NCBI RefSeq assembly: GCF_013385175.1
Contig: NZ_JABZEO010000003.1
Span: 1 to 64,000 of the forward strand
Reading direction: 5' to 3'
Length of the DNA: 64,000 bases
Origin: Allochromatium humboldtianum
Lineage (GTDB): Bacteria; Pseudomonadota; Gammaproteobacteria; Chromatiales; Chromatiaceae
Below the pieces are notes generated by a model that was given only the letters and a program-made list of their open reading frames with translations, searched no databases and was not told where the DNA came from. Numbering within the stretch: position 1 is the stretch's first letter; every line of letters starts with the position of its first letter. Positions 9,732 to 23,552 of the stretch are shown one piece after another. Made by a program: the position numbers and the translations under genes.

Positions 9732-9884
9732 GGTCTGTCGCCTCGGGCGCCGAAAAGCAGTGTAGTGTATCGAGTTTTGACGATGACGTCGCGATTTGCT
9801 TGTAACCCAATGGCCGGCTACCTTTTTCGCCGGATGCCTGTCTCGACCGAGTTCCTATCTCCAAAACACCTTCAGGAGCCCTGC

Positions 9885-10385
9885 ATGACAAGCACGACTG
9901 GATTTGCGCGTCCCCTGATCGCGTCAGCGATGGGTCTGGCCATCCTGACCGGCTGCTCGGGTATGCAGCCCACGCCCATGATGCCGACCTATCCCGCCCA
10001 GGTCGGCGGTCGGGGCGGCGTCTCGATGGAGGCCGACAGCCTCTGCCGCCAACAGGCCTATCAGGCCGCCGAGCAGGCCAAACAGGACAACGTCAACAAG
10101 GAGGTCGCCTTCACGGCCATCGGCACCATTGCCGGCGCCGTGATCGGCAATCAGATCCAGGCGCCCAGTCGTCATGGACCGCCGCCGCGTGGCCCCAGGG
10201 GACCGGGCGGTCCAGGCGGACCCGGCGGCCCAGGGCGTCCCAAGACGCATGACATGGCCGGCGCCGGCGCCCTGGCCGGCGCGGCCACGGGGGCGGCGCT
10301 CAGTCAGGGTACCCTGCAAAACACCCAGCAGGTCTATGACGTCTACTACAACAACTGCATCGAACGCTATCGCGCCTATCGCTAG
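9885..10385 (+). CDS. Glycine-zipper lipoprotein with a Gly/Pro-rich linker
   Basis: This 166-residue protein has a short signal peptide ending in the lipobox LTGC (about 18-25), so it should be lipidated and envelope-anchored. Two glycine-zipper-like stretches (AIGTIAGAVIGNQ and GAGALAGAATGAAL) flank a striking Gly/Pro-rich linker made of GPGGPGGPGG-type repeats. The C-terminal tail YDVYYNNCIERYRAYR is rich in tyrosine. The start is fixed by AGGAG 6-7 nt before the ATG. Glycine-zipper lipoproteins of this size occur in many Gram-negatives. No specific function can be assigned. Confidence 0.85.
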   Translation: MTSTTGFARPLIASAMGLAILTGCSGMQPTPMMPTYPAQVGGRGGVSMEADSLCRQQAYQAAEQAKQDNVNKEVAFTAIGTIAGAVIGNQIQAPSRHGPPPRGPRGPGGPGGPGGPGRPKTHDMAGAGALAGAATGAALSQGTLQNTQQVYDVYYNNCIERYRAYR

Positions 10386-10440
10386 CGCCTGATCACAGCG
10401 CGCGGGTCGCCGCGCCAACACAGGAGACGGTCCTCGCACC

Positions 10441-11346
10441 ATGGATACCCTCGAATCCTATCAAACCCAGCTCGCCGACCCCGACAGCCGGTTCATCGAG
10501 GTCGCCGGCTTCCGGCTGCACTACAAACGCCAGGGATCGGGTGAAACCCTGATCCTGTTGCTGCACGGCAGCTTTCTGAGCCTCAAATCCTGGTCCGCCG
10601 TCATGGCCCCCCTGGCCGAACGGGCCACTGTTGTGGCCTTCGATCGGCCGGTGTGCGGGCTGACCTCGCGTCCATTGCCCAAACGCGGGGACCGGGGGCC
10701 ATCGCCCTACAGCGCCGAGGCGCAGGGCGAACTGGTCGCGGAGCTGATCGCGGCGCTGGGCTTCGAACGCGCCATCCTGGTCGGCAGCTCGACCGGCGGC
10801 ACCATCGCACTCATGACGGCGCTGCGCCGACCCGAGTGCGTCCAGGGACTGATCCTGGTCGATGCCATGGTCTACAGCGGCTATGCCACCAGTGAGGTTC
10901 CGGCGCCGGTGCTGGCGATGATGCGTGCGCTGAAGCCGGCCTTCACCCGTCTCATGGGCTTCATGATCGATCGGCTCTATGAGAAGGCGATCCGCAAGTT
11001 CTGGTACCGTCAGGAGCGTTTGAGCGATGAGACGCTCGCTGAGTTCAAACGTGATTTCATGCTCGGCCCCTGGAACAAGGCGTTCATGGAGCTCTTTCTC
11101 GCCACCCGGCGCCTGAATCTGGATCCCCGTCTCGGTGCACTGAATCTTCCGACGCTGGTCGTGACCGGCGAGCATGATCGCGCCGTCAAGCCGGAGGAGA
11201 GCGAGCGCTTGGCCAAGGCCATCGCCGGGGCCGAGCTACAGGTCATCGCCGACGCCGGCCATCTGCCACAGGAGGAACGCCCCGAGGCCTTCCTGGCCGC
11301 CATCGACGGTTTTCTGACCCGGACCGTTCGATCTTTGGAGATCTGA
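10441..11346 (+). CDS. Alpha/beta-hydrolase
   Basis: A 301-residue alpha/beta-hydrolase fold protein with no signal peptide. The oxyanion-hole segment is LLLHGSFL. The nucleophile elbow is GSSTGG (Ser about 117), the acid is probably the Asp in [12 protein letters not shown], and the histidine is in [16 protein letters not shown] lid-like helical insertion lies at about 150-220. The substrate cannot be read from the sequence; an esterase or C-C hydrolase is possible. It sits between the lipoprotein gene and the hybrid kinase, 38 nt upstream of the latter, and may be co-transcribed. Confidence 0.88.
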   Translation: MDTLESYQTQLADPDSRFIEVAGFRLHYKRQGSGETLILLLHGSFLSLKSWSAVMAPLAERATVVAFDRPVCGLTSRPLPKRGDRGPSPYSAEAQGELVAELIAALGFERAILVGSSTGGTIALMTALRRPECVQGLILVDAMVYSGYATSEVPAPVLAMMRALKPAFTRLMGFMIDRLYEKAIRKFWYRQERLSDETLAEFKRDFMLGPWNKAFMELFLATRRLNLDPRLGALNLPTLVVTGEHDRAVKPEESERLAKAIAGAELQVIADAGHLPQEERPEAFLAAIDGFLTRTVRSLEI

Positions 11347-11383
11347 GCGAGAGAGCATCCGGGGTTCAAGGAGGTTCCCTCGC

Positions 11384-14173
<2,790 letters not shown>

Positions 14174-14176
14174 AAC

Positions 14177-15520
14177 ATGCGATATCGGCGTTCACTCGAC
14201 ACCGGGCGGGGATCGAGCGATCGAAGAGATTCGCGATCACTCCGGACACTGCTCTGGCTCGTCGGCTGTTGTCTGCCGGCATCCGGAGCACTCTCGACCC
14301 CGCCCGACCTCTCGCTGTCGGGCTTCGGCACACTCGGCGGCGCCGTCTCGGATCAGGATTTCATCTATCAGCGCCATATCGACGATCACGGCACGCTCAA
14401 CCGTGATTCGCTGGCCGCCATCCAGTTGGACGCGCGCCTGTCGGCGGCCTGGTCGCTGACACTCCAGGCCAAGGCCGCGCCCTCGGAACGCGACGACAAT
14501 GCCTGGGATCCGACCCTGACCTGGGCCTTCCTCTCCTGGCGTCCGACCAATGATCTGCTCTGGCGCCTCGGCAAGCAGCGCCTGCCGCTGATGCTCTACT
14601 CGGCCAACAGCGATGTTGGGATCACCTTCGACTTCGCGCGCCTGCCGACCGAAGCCTACTCGATCCTGCCGACCCAGGACTTCACCGGACTCTCGCTGGC
14701 CAAGACCTGGTTCGACGCGGATCGCGAATGGACCCTGGAAGGCTATCTGGGTCAGACCCACACCAACTGGCACTATTATCTGCGCAACGGACTGGAGCCG
14801 GTCTTCTCGGCCGGAACCTTCTATCTGGGCTATGACGTGAACATGGCTGGACTGGTCCTGTCGCTGCGCGACGATCGAAACACCTGGCGTCTGGCGCTGC
14901 ACCGGGCCGAGGCGACCAGCGACGAGGGGCCCGTACCCGAGCGTTTTCCATTCGTCGAGATCGCCCCCGGACTCGGTTACTACCAGATCCTGGACGCCTT
15001 TCCCGGCCCGGGCGTCCCCATGGTCGACCACTACGACATCTGGGTGCTGACGTTCGGCGCCGAGATCGCGCTGCCGCATGACCTCCGGCTCGTGGGCGAA
15101 TACGGGCGCCGCCGCTTCGACAACGCCACCACCGGAGCCGATACCAGCGCCGGCTATCTGGCCCTGCTCAAGCGTGTCGGGCGCTGGACGCCCTACGTCT
15201 ACTGGTCGGGCATCCGCACCAGCGAGGCCGCGCTCGATTTCATCACCGGACTCAACGACACGCGCCTTCCGCAGACGATTCCATCGGCGGACCTGATCAA
15301 TGCCTCACAGCGCACGGGCGCGGATCTGCTGAGCCCCTACGATCAGCACTCCTGGGCGCTCGGCGCCTCCTACAGCCTCTCGCCCACCAGCCGGATCAAG
15401 GCCGAATGGATGCACACGCGCACCGGACGTCTGTCGGTCTTCGTCGACGCACCGCCCGACGAAGACAGTGGCGGGCGCCAGATCAATGTCTTCTCACTCT
15501 CCTACAGCTTCACGTTTTGA
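14177..15520 (+). CDS. Probable outer-membrane beta-barrel (porin-like) protein
   Basis: The 447-residue protein begins with a basic region and a hydrophobic stretch (about 24-38) ending near SGALS, a plausible export signal. It is then dominated by alternating amphipathic strands rich in W, Y, R and D. It ends in aromatic Phe (SLSYSFTF), the classical beta-barrel insertion signal. Family assignment beyond a porin-like barrel is not possible by eye. It sits between a hybrid kinase (3 nt upstream) and a small phosphate-binding-like protein (11 nt downstream), suggesting a three-gene sensing or uptake locus. Confidence 0.8.
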   Translation: MRYRRSLDTGRGSSDRRDSRSLRTLLWLVGCCLPASGALSTPPDLSLSGFGTLGGAVSDQDFIYQRHIDDHGTLNRDSLAAIQLDARLSAAWSLTLQAKAAPSERDDNAWDPTLTWAFLSWRPTNDLLWRLGKQRLPLMLYSANSDVGITFDFARLPTEAYSILPTQDFTGLSLAKTWFDADREWTLEGYLGQTHTNWHYYLRNGLEPVFSAGTFYLGYDVNMAGLVLSLRDDRNTWRLALHRAEATSDEGPVPERFPFVEIAPGLGYYQILDAFPGPGVPMVDHYDIWVLTFGAEIALPHDLRLVGEYGRRRFDNATTGADTSAGYLALLKRVGRWTPYVYWSGIRTSEAALDFITGLNDTRLPQTIPSADLINASQRTGADLLSPYDQHSWALGASYSLSPTSRIKAEWMHTRTGRLSVFVDAPPDEDSGGRQINVFSLSYSFTF

Positions 15521-15531
15521 GGGTGAACGAC

Positions 15532-15939
15532 ATGCGTACATTACTCGCCCTTTCGCTGTCGCTACTCTGCGTCCCGCCCCTGCGGGCCGACCCCATCGTC
15601 ATCGGCCACGCGGAACTGAAGACCCTCGACCGCGTCAGCCTGCAACGCATCTACACCGGCAAGATGGTCGAGCTGAACGGCCTGCGTGTGACGCCGGTCG
15701 ATCTGCGTGCCGGCAGCGCACTGCGCCGACGTTTTCTGGAGCTCTATCTCGATCAGGACGAGGACGGATACATCGGCTATTGGACGGTGCGCCGTTATGT
15801 CGGCAAGGGCACGCCGCCGCGCGAGTTCGACGACGCCGAAGCGGTCATCCAATACGTCATCCAGACGCGCGGGGCGATCGGCTATGTCGACGAGACCGAT
15901 CTGAAGAGCGGGCTGAATGTCTTGAGCACGCCGCCTTGA
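15532..15939 (+). CDS. Small PstS-like periplasmic substrate-binding domain protein
   Basis: A 136-residue... product of 135 residues plus stop begins with a cleavable signal peptide (hydrophobic to about 18, ending PPLRADP). The mature part resembles half of a phosphate-binding PstS domain: LKTLDRVSLQRIYTGKMVELNG, then VIQYVIQTRGAIGYVDE, the latter typical of this family's C-terminal lobe. It is too short for a full two-lobed transporter component and no pst permease lies nearby. It may deliver ligand information to the upstream kinase; this is inference from gene order. The start is the ATG after GAGGGTGA; a GTG nine bases upstream is an alternative. Confidence 0.82.
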   Translation: MRTLLALSLSLLCVPPLRADPIVIGHAELKTLDRVSLQRIYTGKMVELNGLRVTPVDLRAGSALRRRFLELYLDQDEDGYIGYWTVRRYVGKGTPPREFDDAEAVIQYVIQTRGAIGYVDETDLKSGLNVLSTPP

Positions 15940-15942
15940 TGC

Positions 15943-15960
15943 ACTCCAGCGGGCTGGAGT
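15943..15960. terminator. Hairpin between convergent genes
   Basis: Perfect 8-nt inverted repeat ACTCCAGC / GCTGGAGT around GG, three nucleotides after the PstS-like gene's stop and before the converging kdsB end. There is no T-run, so intrinsic termination is uncertain; RNA 3'-end stabilisation is equally possible. Confidence 0.4.
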
Positions 15961-16021
15961 CGGTCGATGGGGCGAGGTCTCTGGAGGTTCAGGTCCGGCG
16001 CTCGGTCTCGCGGCCGCTGCT

Positions 16022-16816
16022 CTAGCCGAGCGACGGCGCTGGCGATGCCCGGCCGGCCGACAGGAACTCCGTCACACGCGCCAGATCGTCCGCGGTGTCC
16101 ACCCCAGGTCCGGGCGCCTCGGCGGCCAGCCCGACATGGATGGATGCGCCATGCCAGAGGGCGCGCAGTTGTTCCAGCGACTCGGCGATCTCCAGCGGCG
16201 CGGGCGCGAGCCTGACGAACCGGGCGAGAAAGGCGGCCCGATAGGCATAGAGTCCGATGTGGCGCAGAAAGTCGACCGATTTGGGCAGGCGTGCCTTGTT
16301 GCCCAGGAACTCATCGCGATGCCAGGGGATGGGCGCGCGCGAGAAATAGAGCGCAAAGCCGGTCGAGCTGATGGCGACCTTGACCACGTGCGGATCGAAG
16401 AGCGTCGTACTGTCCGTGATCGGATGGGCGAGCGTGGCCATGCCGGCCTCCTCGCGCTCGGCCAGACTGGACGCGACCTGATCGATGAGCGCGGGCGGCA
16501 TGCAGGGTTCGTCGCCCTGGAGATTGACGACGATGGTGTCATCGCTCCAGCCGCGCCGCTCGATCACCTCGGCGATCCGGTCCGAGCCGCTGCGATGGTT
16601 CGACGCCGTCATCTCGACGGCGATCCCGAGCTTGGCGCAGACCTCGCGGATGCGCTGATCGTCGGTGGCGACCACGACCTCGCCGGCGCCGCTGGCCTGG
16701 GCGCGCTCGACGACGTGCTGGATCATCGGCTTGCCGTCGATGTCGAGCAACGGCTTGCCCGGCAGACGGGTCGAACCGTAGCGGGCGGGGATGACGACCT
16801 TGAAATCTCTGTCCAT
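16022..16816 (-). CDS. kdsB: 3-deoxy-manno-octulosonate cytidylyltransferase
   Basis: KdsB (264 residues) activates Kdo as CMP-Kdo for lipopolysaccharide inner-core synthesis. The nucleotidyltransferase signature VVIPARYGSTRLPGKPL is at the N-terminus. ATDDQRI, NHRSGSDRIAEV and VNLQGDEPCMPP follow, and the C-terminal half has HIGLYAYRAAFL. Its ATG directly abuts the lpxK stop (16817), so the two lipid A/LPS genes form a coupled pair. Confidence 0.96.
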   Translation of the reverse strand: MDRDFKVVIPARYGSTRLPGKPLLDIDGKPMIQHVVERAQASGAGEVVVATDDQRIREVCAKLGIAVEMTASNHRSGSDRIAEVIERRGWSDDTIVVNLQGDEPCMPPALIDQVASSLAEREEAGMATLAHPITDSTTLFDPHVVKVAISSTGFALYFSRAPIPWHRDEFLGNKARLPKSVDFLRHIGLYAYRAAFLARFVRLAPAPLEIAESLEQLRALWHGASIHVGLAAEAPGPGVDTADDLARVTEFLSAGRASPAPSLG

Positions 16817-17857
16817 TCAGCGACTCGCTCTGAGTTGGTCGGTTTTGCGGAGAAGGTGCGACTCGAAATCCGGGTCCAGGATCGCTGTGACCGGCAGCAT
16901 CCAGTGATCGCTGGCGGCGAAGGGCGCGCACTTGACGGCGTCCTTCTCGGTCATGACGACGGGCAGGCCGCTCCAGTGGTCGGCGTCTTCTGCGCGGTAG
17001 CGATGATGATCCGGATAGGGCCGGCGTTCGACCGCCAGACCCGCCGCCTCCAGTTGCCTGAAGAAGGGTTCGGGATGACCGATCCCGGCGACGGCGTTCA
17101 CCCGCTGTCCGCTCAGGTCCGACAGCGGACGGCGTTGGGTCGGATCACGCAGATTCACCAGCTCGCCGGGGCGCAGCTGCATGTGGTGGCCCGGTCCCGC
17201 GCCGCCCTTGTGGAGCACCAGATCTACGCTGCTGAGTCGTGCGGGCGGCTCGCGCAATGGACCGGCCGGGAGACAGTGGCCATTGCCGAAGCCGCGCGTG
17301 CCGTCGATCAGGACGATCTCGAGGTCGCGCGCCAGCCGATAGTGCTGGAGACCGTCGTCGCTGACCAGGATGTCACAGCCGCTCAGCTCGATGGCCAGAC
17401 GGCCGGCCGCGACCCGATCCGGCCCCGCGACCACGACGCAGCCCGAACGACGCGCGAGCAGGACCGGCTCGTCGCCGACCCGGTCGGGATCGGACTCGGG
17501 TGTGACCTGTTGCGGCCAGTGTTCGGCGCGACCGCCGTAGCCGCGCGTGATGATCGCCGGTGTCCAGCCCTGGGCGCGTAACAGCTCGACCAGACGCAAC
17601 ACCAAGGGTGTCTTGCCGGTTCCGCCGACGGTGAGGTTGCCGACCAGGGCCACGGGCACGGGCAGTCGTTCGCTGGCCAGCCAGCCCTTTTGGTAGGCAC
17701 GGCACCGGACACGGGCGATGGCGCCGTAGAGCCAGGACAGCGGCAGCAGGAGCCAGGTGAGCGGATGGCGGCGACCATACCAGATGTCTGTTGGATTCAG
17801 CTTGATCGTTGCTTTCCTCAAGAATGCAGCGTGGTTGGTCTTGCAGCCTGTGTGCAA
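16817..17857 (-). CDS. lpxK: Tetraacyldisaccharide 4'-kinase
   Basis: LpxK phosphorylates the 4' position of the lipid A disaccharide at the inner membrane. The Walker A segment GNLTVGGTGKTPL and the downstream ITRGYGGRA and SDDGLQHYRLARD motifs are diagnostic. A hydrophobic N-terminal helix (LTWLLLPLSWLYG) anchors it. The N-terminus is uncertain. The ATG at 17857 gives 346 residues, but family members usually begin just before the WYGRRHP segment, so a TTG or CTG in the following 20 codons may be the real start. It is first in the pair with kdsB. Confidence 0.94.
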   Translation of the reverse strand: MHTGCKTNHAAFLRKATIKLNPTDIWYGRRHPLTWLLLPLSWLYGAIARVRCRAYQKGWLASERLPVPVALVGNLTVGGTGKTPLVLRLVELLRAQGWTPAIITRGYGGRAEHWPQQVTPESDPDRVGDEPVLLARRSGCVVVAGPDRVAAGRLAIELSGCDILVSDDGLQHYRLARDLEIVLIDGTRGFGNGHCLPAGPLREPPARLSSVDLVLHKGGAGPGHHMQLRPGELVNLRDPTQRRPLSDLSGQRVNAVAGIGHPEPFFRQLEAAGLAVERRPYPDHHRYRAEDADHWSGLPVVMTEKDAVKCAPFAASDHWMLPVTAILDPDFESHLLRKTDQLRASR

Positions 17858-17939
17858 AAAACCGATGACATTTCGTGCAAAAAACAGCGTTCAGGATGCT
17901 ATAACCTGAGCCGGGCGACTGGCCACTTAATTGCTGCGC

Positions 17940-18812
17940 TCAACGGGCCACGTAGAATGGATTGCCAAGATAACTGAGCACGGCGCCCTCCTTGAGAATC
18001 TGCTCGACCCGCAGCCCCTCGCGCGTCTCCTCGCCCTCGCGGTAGCGTAGCGCGTTGATGACTACGAAGCGCTTGGCGACATCCGGATCATAGACATGCA
18101 CGGTCATCAGATAGCCGGGCACGGCCGACTGCTGTTGGGGCGTCAGCTTCAGGCGCGTTGGATCGCCGCGGATCTCGACCGGCGGGCGCCGGGACGCCGG
18201 CGGCGCCACGCCCTGCTCGCGTCGCACTTGCTGCTTGAAGGTCTCGATGTCCTGGACCAGATCGTCCGGCACCGACGCCGCCCTTGGCGGTTCCTCCAGG
18301 ATCTCGCGCGCAGCGTTCATCGCGGCCTGCTCGGCCTCGAGTTGACGCAACAGGTTGCGCTCCCACTCGGGATCGACGTCCGGGTCGGGGATCTGGCTCT
18401 GGCTGGGCGGCGCGGCACGCACCACCGGACCGGCCCCGGACTCAGGCGCACTCGAGCGTGACGGCGCCGGCTTGGGCGGTGGTGGTTCGACCAGGGGTCT
18501 GGCGATGGGATCGACACCAGTCGCCTCGATCACGGCCGGCTGCGGCTGGACAGTCAGCGGCTGGATTATGGGAGCCGGGTCGACCCTGGGTGCGTCCAGC
18601 GCCGTCATGGGGACGGGCCGCGCGCCCCTGAAGGCCGCATAGAGCGCGATCACCACCGCCAGGGCGGCCAGACCGACGGCGAGCAGCGCCCAATGATGCG
18701 TCACCTGGGGTTCGCGGTCCTCGACGAACAGACCACTGGCGTCCAGGGTCGGCACCTGACCGAGTCCGCGCTCCTGCTGGGATTTCTTGAGCGCCTCCAG
18801 GATGTAACTCAT
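17940..18812 (-). CDS. GspB/ExeB-like secretion accessory protein
   Basis: The 290-residue protein starts with the conserved MSYILEALKKSQQER cytoplasmic peptide, followed by one membrane helix (about 40-62). A long Pro-rich periplasmic linker comes next, and the C-terminal GspB domain (about 225-290) contains MTVHVYDPDVAKRFVVINALRYREG. GspB/ExeB works with ExeA to carry the type II secretin through peptidoglycan. Its ATG overlaps the stop of the ExeA-like gene by 4 nt (ATGA), so the two are coupled. No other gsp gene is in the window. Confidence 0.9.
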   Translation of the reverse strand: MSYILEALKKSQQERGLGQVPTLDASGLFVEDREPQVTHHWALLAVGLAALAVVIALYAAFRGARPVPMTALDAPRVDPAPIIQPLTVQPQPAVIEATGVDPIARPLVEPPPPKPAPSRSSAPESGAGPVVRAAPPSQSQIPDPDVDPEWERNLLRQLEAEQAAMNAAREILEEPPRAASVPDDLVQDIETFKQQVRREQGVAPPASRRPPVEIRGDPTRLKLTPQQQSAVPGYLMTVHVYDPDVAKRFVVINALRYREGEETREGLRVEQILKEGAVLSYLGNPFYVAR

Positions 18813-20671
18813 GGCACGACCTCCATGGACGCCGTGGTCGCCAGGGTCTCATCGAGCCGGGGAATGCCATCCAGGCCGACCGTCTGATAGAGCGCGATGA
18901 AGGTCCGCGGGCCGGCGATCCCATCGGCCGTCAGTCCCTTGGACGTCTGGAAGGCGCGCAGTGCGCTCTCCAGCGTCACATCGTAGCGATCGGCCGGTCC
19001 GGGCAGCATGGCCAGCCCAGGCACCCGTGACACCAGATCGCGCAGCCAGCGCACCTCCTCGCCGACCGCGCCCGGACGGATCAGGGTCGAACCGCCCGGC
19101 GGCAACTGCCAGACCAGACGATAGTCGCCGCTCCAGACCGATTCCAGCTCGGCCACAGGCACGCGCGTTCGGCCATCGGGCCGATCGAGCGTGGCGTCTG
19201 TGGCGTCCAGTTCGCCCAGCACCAGATAGCGCGCTGTGCCGTCCTGATCGACCAGACGCAGCAGGGCCGGCAGATTGAAGAAGCGCACATGACTCAGGCG
19301 CCCCTGCTCGGACTCGCACCCGAGACCGAATGGGCGGATGTGCGAACAGGGATCGCCGGCGCCGATCGTCCTGAGGTCCAGGCCCCAGCGGCGCAACAGC
19401 ACGCGCATGGCCTCGGACTCGGACAGCGCCAGCGACGCGATCGATACCGGGGTCGCGTCTGAGGACTCATCCGGCACGGCGGGTGTCTCCGGCGCCGCCT
19501 GTCCGTCCGGAACCGCCAGCACGCCGGGGGCCGCGACGATGGACGACTCAGCCGGGACGGGCGCGTCCGCTGGACTCTGGCCCTCGCTCGACTCCGACTC
19601 CGACTCCGGCGCCGACTCGACCTGGACGGATTCGGCCACGGCGGTCGTGGTCTCCTCCAGGGCCGGACTGGACGCCAACGGAACCACGGACTCGATGAGT
19701 GCCATGAATCTGGTCTCGCCCGACCACCAGCCGGCCAGGAGTTCGCGCCGCTCGGGCGTGATCAACGCCTGTGCCAGCAAGCCAACGAGCGTCGCCAGGA
19801 CGAACGAGACCAGCGCGATCAGCATCAGCCGTCGGGGTGAGCGCGGCGGCGGACCGTCGAGCGCCTCACCCCGCACCTCGCGCGCCGCCGTGGCGACGAT
19901 CCCCGGATCGACCTGCGAGCCACGGGTCACACAGGCGCCGAGCAGGGCGCGATCGCAGAGGATGTTGATCACCCGTGGGATGCCGCCCGAATACGCGTGG
20001 ATACGCCGAATGGCGCGTGCCGTGAACAGCGGACGGTCGACACCGGCCACCGCCAGACGATGGCGAATGTAGTCGCCGGTCTCCTCCAGATCGAACGGCG
20101 TGAGATGGAAGCGCGCCGTGATGCGCTGATCGAGCTGGCGCAGCGCCTGGGTCTCCAGCAGACGACGCAGCTCGGGCTGCCCGATCAGGAAGATCTGGAG
20201 CAGCTTGTGCTTGGTGGTCTCCAGATTGGTCAGCAACCGGATCTGTTCGAGCGCCTGACGCGGCAGGTTCTGCGCCTCGTCGATGATGAGCAGCGGTCGG
20301 CGGCCATTGGCATAGGCATTCAGCAGAAAGCTGTTGAGCGCGTCGATCAGCACCTTGTTGGAGCGCTTGCCGCGCGGCAGCTCGATGCCGAACTCCTCGC
20401 AGATATTGGTCAGGAGTTCGTTGGGCGACTGGACCGGATTGAGGACGAGCGCCACGTCGACGCCCTCGGGCAACTGTTCGAGAAAGGCGCGACAGACCGT
20501 GGTCTTGCCGGTGCCGACCTCGCCGGTCAGGAGCACGAAGCCGCCGCTCTCGTTGGCGCCATAGAGCAGATGCGCGAGCGCTTCCCGATGCTGGTCGCTC
20601 AGGAACAGATAGTGCGGGTCCGGGGCGATCGAGAAACTGGGCTCTTTGAGCCCGAAATATTTCGGGTACAC
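18809..20671 (-). CDS. ExeA/GspA-type AAA ATPase with peptidoglycan-binding domain
   Basis: This 620-residue protein has an N-terminal AAA ATPase (MYPKYFGLKEPSFS entry, Walker A GEVGTGKTT near 48-56, Walker B LLIIDEAQN). A single membrane helix lies at about 280-300, followed by a low-complexity Glu/Ser/Ala/Pro periplasmic linker (about 325-400). A C-terminal peptidoglycan-binding domain contains LRAFQTSKGLTADGIAGPRT. ExeA homologues remodel peptidoglycan for secretin assembly. The start is a GTG at 20671. A perfect 16-nt palindrome (20651-20666) covers codons 2-7. It pairs with the GspB-like gene. Confidence 0.92.
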   Translation of the reverse strand: MYPKYFGLKEPSFSIAPDPHYLFLSDQHREALAHLLYGANESGGFVLLTGEVGTGKTTVCRAFLEQLPEGVDVALVLNPVQSPNELLTNICEEFGIELPRGKRSNKVLIDALNSFLLNAYANGRRPLLIIDEAQNLPRQALEQIRLLTNLETTKHKLLQIFLIGQPELRRLLETQALRQLDQRITARFHLTPFDLEETGDYIRHRLAVAGVDRPLFTARAIRRIHAYSGGIPRVINILCDRALLGACVTRGSQVDPGIVATAAREVRGEALDGPPPRSPRRLMLIALVSFVLATLVGLLAQALITPERRELLAGWWSGETRFMALIESVVPLASSPALEETTTAVAESVQVESAPESESESSEGQSPADAPVPAESSIVAAPGVLAVPDGQAAPETPAVPDESSDATPVSIASLALSESEAMRVLLRRWGLDLRTIGAGDPCSHIRPFGLGCESEQGRLSHVRFFNLPALLRLVDQDGTARYLVLGELDATDATLDRPDGRTRVPVAELESVWSGDYRLVWQLPPGGSTLIRPGAVGEEVRWLRDLVSRVPGLAMLPGPADRYDVTLESALRAFQTSKGLTADGIAGPRTFIALYQTVGLDGIPRLDETLATTASMEVVP

Positions 20672-20760
20672 GCTGGCTGCTCAACAGAATGCGCGCCCGC
20701 GCGCCGGAAGCGGATTGGCCGGTCGGCTTGGATCTTTGGCGCAGGGCGTGGATGGCTGGA

Positions 20761-20788
20761 ACCGGGCGCCCGTCAAGGCGCGCCCGGT
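20761..20788. other. GC-rich hairpin in the clpB-exeA gap
   Basis: A perfect 9-nt inverted repeat (ACCGGGCGC / GCGCCCGGT, 10-nt loop) lies 75 nt beyond the clpB stop in a 191-nt gap without genes. There is no T-tract on either strand. It may end the clpB transcript by stem stability or be a Rho-linked structure. I saw nothing else in this gap. Confidence 0.35.
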
Positions 20789-20862
20789 GGATTGTCGAGA
20801 GGTTAGTCAGGGGGCATGGGGGCGTCAAGCAAACTGAAGCGCGCTATCGACTTCGATCAGTA

Positions 20863-23460
<2,598 letters not shown>

Positions 23461-23500
23461 GATGAGGTCTCCATAAAAATTTCCGGTCGTTTGCTCGGGA

Positions 23501-23529
23501 AATTGGGGCACGGCGACACCCGAATCAAG
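23501..23529 (-). promoter_or_regulatory. Sigma-32 (heat-shock) promoter of clpB
   Basis: Read on the minus strand, CTTGAT (23529-23524) is followed after 15 nt by CCCCAATT (23508-23501). This fits the sigma-32 consensus CTTGAA-N13/15-CCCCATNT with one or two mismatches. It lies about 40 nt before the clpB GTG, in the 92-nt gap shared with divergent oxyR. Heat-shock control of clpB is established in Enterobacteria; its operation here is inferred from the match. Confidence 0.8.
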
Positions 23530-23552
23530 CCGATTTCCGCTATCATGCGCGC

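Noticed and set aside
8325-9884. Long plus-strand open frame antisense to nrdR and glyA, continuous with the lipoprotein gene
   Set aside because: It lies opposite highly conserved genes and is only a high-GC shadow. Only the 3' part from the ATG at 9885, with its own ribosome site and signal peptide, is real.
20651-20666. Perfect 16-nt palindrome CCCGAAATATTTCGGG at the start of the ExeA-like gene
   Set aside because: It encodes the conserved PKYFG residues, so the symmetry is probably a by-product of codon choice rather than an operator.
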